NCBI RefSeq assembly: GCF_042738955.1
Contig: NZ_JBHYHC010000014.1
Span: 49,946-113,945, forward strand
Reading direction: 5' to 3'
Length of the DNA: 64,000 nucleotides
DNA from: Umezawaea sp042738955
Lineage (GTDB): Bacteria > Actinomycetota > Actinomycetes > Mycobacteriales > Pseudonocardiaceae
Below are positions 60,228 to 64,000 of this stretch, piece after piece. Numbering within the stretch: position 1 is the first letter of the stretch; the number at the start of each line of letters is the position of its first letter. The notes under the pieces were generated by a model. That model ran no database searches. It saw only the letters and a list, made by a program, of their open reading frames with translations, and was not told the origin of the DNA. The position numbers and the translations under genes are program-made.

Positions 60228-62441
60228 TCAGATCCTCTTGAGCACCCGTGCGGCACCGGCCGCCGCCGTCGACGCGAGGATCCAGCCGACCGCGATCAGC
60301 ACGCTGGAAATCCACTGGGAAGCGCCCACGAACCGCCACTTCCCGTCCTGGCCGAGGTCCACGATGGGGATCAGCAGGTCCATCGAGAGCAGCCAGGGGT
60401 TCCACACCGGGTCCTCGTCGGAGTTGAGCTTGAGCATCACGTGCCAGCCGAACCAGAGCGAGCCCGCCAGCCAGAACACCAGCAGCCACGCGATCGCCAA
60501 CCACGGTCGGTAGCCGTACCCGACCGTCCACCGCTGGAGGAAACCCCACACCTGGCCCGCCCGGCCCAGCTCGGAGTAGCGCCGGTGCTGCTTCTCCAGC
60601 TGCACGTGCTGCGCCAGCTCCTCCTCCCCGCCGTCTCGGTAGACGGCGGCGAGCTGCTCGTACGGCCCCGGCGCGAAGTCCGGCTGCACCTCCCGCAGCC
60701 ACCGCAGCCGGGTGTGCACGTCCACCTCCGGCGACGCGGAGATCGAGTCGAAGCTGAAGTCCTCCACGTCGACGCCGCCGGTCGCCGCCCACAGCCCCGG
60801 CCCGTCCGACACCGACGTCGCCTTGACCCTGGTGAGCACCACCCGACCGACCGGGATCTGCTTGTCGGACAGCCGCAGCACGAGCTGGTGCACCTGGAGG
60901 CCGTAGGCGTTGAGGGCGATGTCGCCGCCGGGACCGCCCAGCCGGGCGCCCGCGAACGTGGCCATCTTGCTGACCTCGGCCAACCGGATCCGCACGCCGC
61001 CGACGGCGTGGAAGCCGTAGCTGCACAGGAGGTCCTTGCCGATCGTGGCGACGCGCGCGTCCAGCGACGGCTTCACCGTGCCGTCGCCGCGGCGGCGGGG
61101 GTGCGTCAGCTTCGCGCCCGAGCAGTCGAGCGTTGACCCGATGTGCGCGTTCTGGAGCCGGATCGACCCCTTCGCCTGGAGGTCGCGCAGGAACAGGGTG
61201 CCGCCGACCCGCAGCCGGTCCGCGAACAGGACGTCGATGCCGGGCCCGAACAGCTGCACGCCGGACAGGCTCATGCTGCCGCGCACGTGCGCGTCGACCA
61301 ACCGCACCTGCCCGTACGCGCGCAACGCCGACTCGTGCTCCCCGTCCCCGGTGAACCCGCCGTTGACCGCGCCGCGCGCCTCGACGTCCCCGCGCACCTG
61401 GACGCCGTCGGCGTGCAGCGCGACCGGGATGCGGTGCACCACCGGGTCGGCCAGGTCCTCCAGCTCCTCGAGCGCGTCCGGCCGCCCGATCACCGCACCG
61501 GACATGCGCAGGTACCCGCCGATGTCGGCGTTCGGCAGCCGCACCGTGCCGGAGGAGGTGAACCCGTCGTCCAGTTCGACGTTGCCGTCGACCTTGATCC
61601 GGTCCGCGACCAGCGCGGCGGACTCGTCGGCCGTCCCGCGCGGGATCACCAGCACCGGCCGGTCCACCACGCTCGTCGACCGCAGCCGCGCCCCGGAGAA
61701 GATGACGTCCCCACCGACACGGGCCCCGTCGAGCAGCACCCGCCCCTCAGCGGTGAACCGCCCGCCTTCGCTGTCGCAGAAGAGGTTGCCCGCGATCACC
61801 ACACCGGACGCCTCCAGCGCGTCCTGCGCCGGGTTGATCAGCCGCGCCCCACCGAGGTGCACGCTGCCGCCGATGTTCGCACCGCGCAGCCGCACCTCCC
61901 CGTTGGCCCGCAGCGCGATGGCCTGGACCGACCCCGACACGCGGATCCGCGCGGCCAGCAGGGCGTGATCCCCACGACTGCGCAGCACCGCGCCCGCCAA
62001 CCGCAGCGTGCCGTCGACCGTCGCGTCGGTCAGGTCCACCACACCGTCACTGGTGAACCCCGCCTCCAACACCAGGTCGCTCGCCACGCGCAGGTTCCGC
62101 CCCCACAGCCCCGGAACCCGACACCCGCGCATCCGCAGCCCCACCAGGTGCGCCATCCGCACGTCCGGCGGCTGCTCGAACGAGCATTCCCGCAGGTCGA
62201 TCACGGTCCGCAGCCGAGCACCTTCAAGCGCGAACACCCCCACGACGTTCGCCCCGCTCAACCGCAACGCGGGCACACCGGGACTCCGCACGCGGTAAAC
62301 ACCGGTCAGCAACCCGGAGAGAACGGACCCGCGAACGGTCCGCTCAGCCCGGTCCTTGGTCCCCTCGCGGAGGTCGATCGGCACCCCGGACGCGTACGCC
62401 AGGCACACCCGGCGTTCCACCGCGGTCAGGTCGTCAGCCAT
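60228..62441 (-). CDS. Right-handed beta-helix repeat protein with two C-terminal membrane helices
   Basis: A 737-residue protein. Residues about 40-560 are a series of strands with the pattern (A/S)x(L/V)xL.GA.(I/V)GG, such as VRLRGANIGGSVHLGGARL, repeating every 20-30 residues as in beta-helix proteins. A linker then leads to RYSELGRAGQV and two membrane helices near 645-670 and 705-735. It resembles proteins labelled membrane-associated oxidoreductase in some annotations, but no redox motif is seen. ATG (62439-62441). Confidence 0.75.
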   Translation of the reverse strand: MADDLTAVERRVCLAYASGVPIDLREGTKDRAERTVRGSVLSGLLTGVYRVRSPGVPALRLSGANVVGVFALEGARLRTVIDLRECSFEQPPDVRMAHLVGLRMRGCRVPGLWGRNLRVASDLVLEAGFTSDGVVDLTDATVDGTLRLAGAVLRSRGDHALLAARIRVSGSVQAIALRANGEVRLRGANIGGSVHLGGARLINPAQDALEASGVVIAGNLFCDSEGGRFTAEGRVLLDGARVGGDVIFSGARLRSTSVVDRPVLVIPRGTADESAALVADRIKVDGNVELDDGFTSSGTVRLPNADIGGYLRMSGAVIGRPDALEELEDLADPVVHRIPVALHADGVQVRGDVEARGAVNGGFTGDGEHESALRAYGQVRLVDAHVRGSMSLSGVQLFGPGIDVLFADRLRVGGTLFLRDLQAKGSIRLQNAHIGSTLDCSGAKLTHPRRRGDGTVKPSLDARVATIGKDLLCSYGFHAVGGVRIRLAEVSKMATFAGARLGGPGGDIALNAYGLQVHQLVLRLSDKQIPVGRVVLTRVKATSVSDGPGLWAATGGVDVEDFSFDSISASPEVDVHTRLRWLREVQPDFAPGPYEQLAAVYRDGGEEELAQHVQLEKQHRRYSELGRAGQVWGFLQRWTVGYGYRPWLAIAWLLVFWLAGSLWFGWHVMLKLNSDEDPVWNPWLLSMDLLIPIVDLGQDGKWRFVGASQWISSVLIAVGWILASTAAAGAARVLKRI

Positions 62442-62517
62442 CACACCCCCGTTTCGCCACGATCTGATCACCTCGACCACGGTGCTGACCAGTGTCGAGC
62501 GGGATACGGTGACCAGC

Positions 62518-63696
62518 GTGACCGCACGTGAGTCGGAGATCAGCAACCGAGTGCCCAGACTGCTGCGCATCAGCGCCGCGCTGAGTTGGCGCTTCGTGGC
62601 AGTGGTGGCCGCCCTCTACGTGGTCGCGAACGTGGTGTCGTTCCTCGCCACGATCGTCATCCCGGTGGCCATCGCCCTCCTCCTGGCCGCACTCCTGTCC
62701 CCCTTGGTCGCACAACTGGTGCAGCTCCGCGTCCCCAGGGGCTTGGCGGCGGGCTTGGTCCTGATCGGCGGCATCGCCGTCGTGGGCGGCGTCCTCACCT
62801 TCGTGATCACCGAGTTCTCCAAGGGCCTCCCAGAACTCCAGACCCAGGTGTCGGCCAGCCTCGACACCATCAGGGGCTGGCTCAAGGACGGCCCACTGCA
62901 CCTCAGCGACGTCCAGCTCCAGCAGTACCTGGACAACGCGCTGAACACGATCAAGGAAAACCAGTCCGAGATCACCTCAGGCGCCCTCACGACGGCCGCC
63001 ACGGTGGGCGAACTCCTGACCGGCATCCTCCTGGCCCTGTTCACGCTGATCTTCTTCCTCCACGACGGCGACGGCATCTGGCGCTTCGTGGTGAGAGCAG
63101 TCCCCACAGACGTCCGAGCACGAGCAGACGTGGCAGGCCGCCGAGGCTTCGCCTCCCTGGTCAGCTACGTCCGCGCCACAGCAGCAGTAGCAGTGGTCGA
63201 CGCGGTAGGCGTGGGAATCGGCCTGTGGATCGTCGGCGTCCCCTTGATCGTCCCGCTGTCAGCCCTGGTCTTCCTGGGCGCGTTCATCCCGATCATCGGC
63301 GCGGTCATCACCGGCGCGGTCGCAGTACTGATCGCCCTGGTGGCCAACGGCCCGGTAGCAGCCCTGGTCGTCTTCGCGGTACTGATCGGCGTCATGCAAC
63401 TGGAAAGCCACGTACTACAGCCCCTACTCCTGGGCCGAGCAGTAAAACTGCACCCCTTGGCAGTAGTCCTCGCCATCACCGCCGGCTTGGTGGTAGGCGG
63501 CATCTCCGGCGCACTACTGGCAGTACCACTACTGGCAGTACTGAACTCCGGCATCCGCTCCCTGCTCTCAGACTCGGACGCCACAGTCAGCCCCTCAGAA
63601 GTCAACGTCCACGCCCCCCAGGCCAGCGGCCCCAAAGACGGCACAGGCGACCGCGTAGAAGACTTCACAGACGAAATCAAGAAACTCAAGGACTAG
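62518..63696 (+). CDS. AI-2E family transporter (PerM/TqsA-like)
   Basis: A 392-residue membrane protein with 7-8 helices: pairs at about residues 22-65 and 85-110, four in the second half. The family signatures include FLGAFIPIIGAVITGAVAVLIAL and QLESHVLQPLLLGRAVKLHPLAVVL. Some family members export quorum-sensing AI-2 or Na+; substrate unknown here. GTG 62518 is chosen (another at 62509). The 3' half uses A-ending codons (gca, gta, cta) unusually often. Confidence 0.9.
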   Translation: MTARESEISNRVPRLLRISAALSWRFVAVVAALYVVANVVSFLATIVIPVAIALLLAALLSPLVAQLVQLRVPRGLAAGLVLIGGIAVVGGVLTFVITEFSKGLPELQTQVSASLDTIRGWLKDGPLHLSDVQLQQYLDNALNTIKENQSEITSGALTTAATVGELLTGILLALFTLIFFLHDGDGIWRFVVRAVPTDVRARADVAGRRGFASLVSYVRATAAVAVVDAVGVGIGLWIVGVPLIVPLSALVFLGAFIPIIGAVITGAVAVLIALVANGPVAALVVFAVLIGVMQLESHVLQPLLLGRAVKLHPLAVVLAITAGLVVGGISGALLAVPLLAVLNSGIRSLLSDSDATVSPSEVNVHAPQASGPKDGTGDRVEDFTDEIKKLKD

Positions 63697-63736
63697 CAGC
63701 ACAGCCCTCTTGGCCCACTGACCAACAGAACTTCAC

Positions 63737-63823
63737 CGGCCCCCGGCCCCAACCGGCCCCCGTGACCAACCGGGGGCGGACTCTTTCGGCCCCCGGCCTC
63801 AACCGGCCCCCGTGACCAACCGG
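63737..63823. repeat. Tandem 50-bp period repeat
   Basis: Two copies of CGGCCCCCGGCC(C/T)CAACCGG-type sequence, 63737-63773 and 63787-63823, with a partial third from about 63836. Looks like an intergenic repeat family rather than a coding sequence. Confidence 0.7.
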
Positions 63824-63931
63824 CGCATGCCTTTTCGGGCCCCCGGCCGCCACTCGCACCGCTACCCATCGTTCCGTGCCGGCAGGTTCTTTCAACCCCC
63901 AACCCTGGCAGCCCCCGATTGTTTTTGCGCC

Positions 63932-63992
63932 CCCACCCTTTTTCGTCTTGTCAAGGCGTCTTTGCTGCCTTGACAAGACGAAAAATGGTGGG
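63932..63992. repeat. Long inverted repeat at the right edge
   Basis: Arms of 26 nt with one mismatch (63932-63957 with 63967-63992) and a 9-nt loop. T5 lies inside the left arm and A5 inside the right, so it is not a standard terminator. It may be a cruciform, operator or mobile-repeat end. Confidence 0.6.
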
Positions 63993-64000
63993 TGTATGGG

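Larger units (their letters stand above)
63697..64000. other. Non-coding, repeat-rich end of the window
   Basis: No gene is evident. A 37-bp unit (63737-63773) recurs with one change at 63787-63823, a 50-bp period, with a partial third copy near 63836. C5 tracts recur. A long inverted repeat lies at 63932-63992. Confidence 0.6.

Noticed and set aside
1..64000. Prophage, plasmid or biosynthetic gene cluster
   Set aside because: No integrase, capsid, transposase, NRPS or PKS genes; the mix is core genes and small accessory genes.
1..64000. tRNA or rRNA genes
   Set aside because: I found no cloverleaf with CCA-like ends or rRNA sequence in the intergenic regions read by eye; a dedicated search could still find one.

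Overview
The window is high-GC actinobacterial chromosomal DNA: GTG and TTG starts are common, many promoters look leaderless, and gene spacing is tight. The gene order ino1 - padR - DUF5318 - ponA1 - GT87 - rpsF - ssb - rpsR - rplI - dnaB(intein) matches the Mycobacterium tuberculosis Rv0046c-Rv0058 block, so this is a conserved core region in the origin-proximal half of the chromosome. The composition, the F420/PPOX-type and PhoX genes, the bacterial NOS and the chaplin-like repeat protein suggest a filamentous Pseudonocardiales organism (Saccharothrix / Actinosynnema / Lentzea type). That taxonomic placement is an inference.

Layout. 1-3.5 kb: end of a pyroglutamyl-peptidase-like gene, a DnaA-box-like cluster, GTP-dependent PEP carboxykinase with a structured leader, and a DxDxDG calcium-loop protein. 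3.6-7.4 kb: a translationally coupled operon of two dynamin-like GTPases with a GrpE-like protein between them. 7.4-15 kb: a small membrane protein, a GntR/membrane-protein pair with a palindromic operator, a two-component system, a three-repeat secreted protein, a TetR-SDR operon divergent from a HAD phosphatase, and a PPOX enzyme. 15-19 kb: two paralogous ABC transporters in mirror order (ATPase-permease-permease-ATPase). 19-28.5 kb: a lone mycosin-like subtilase, an unknown protein, TrmB, an unusual NO-synthase oxygenase, a 32-residue membrane peptide, an orphan histidine kinase, an amidohydrolase, a GAF/cyclase-like protein, an SDR and a DUF3455 lipoprotein. 28.6-34 kb: PhoX phosphatase, an MFS transporter behind an iron-box-like site, a HAD phosphatase, a membrane protein and another SDR.

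34-49.3 kb is the conserved core: inositol-phosphate synthase with its PadR regulator, a DUF5318 zinc-binding protein, the class A PBP PonA1, two GT87-like membrane glycosyltransferases, endonuclease IV, an LPXTG-type surface protein, the rpsF-ssb-rpsR-rplI operon, a 470-bp DnaA-box-rich gap and dnaB with a class 3 intein. 49.3-64 kb is accessory: a WYL regulator divergent from an epoxide hydrolase, a membrane-protein/MerR pair with a perfect operator palindrome, a large polytopic membrane protein, a DnaQ-like exonuclease with BRCT, a PAS-GGDEF protein, a 1007-aa secreted protein built of fourteen 51-residue chaplin-like repeats with a secreted neighbour, a beta-helix membrane protein, an AI-2E family exporter and a repeat-rich non-coding end.

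Themes. Much of the window serves the cell envelope: PonA1, GT87 enzymes, PhoX, the sortase substrate, chaplin-like repeats and dynamins. A second theme is local autoregulation: GntR, TetR, PadR, WYL and MerR genes each have a palindrome in their own promoter. The most distinctive items are the class 3 mini-intein in DnaB, the 14-repeat chaplin-like protein, the dynamin/GrpE-like operon, the divergent NOS and the two DnaA-box clusters.
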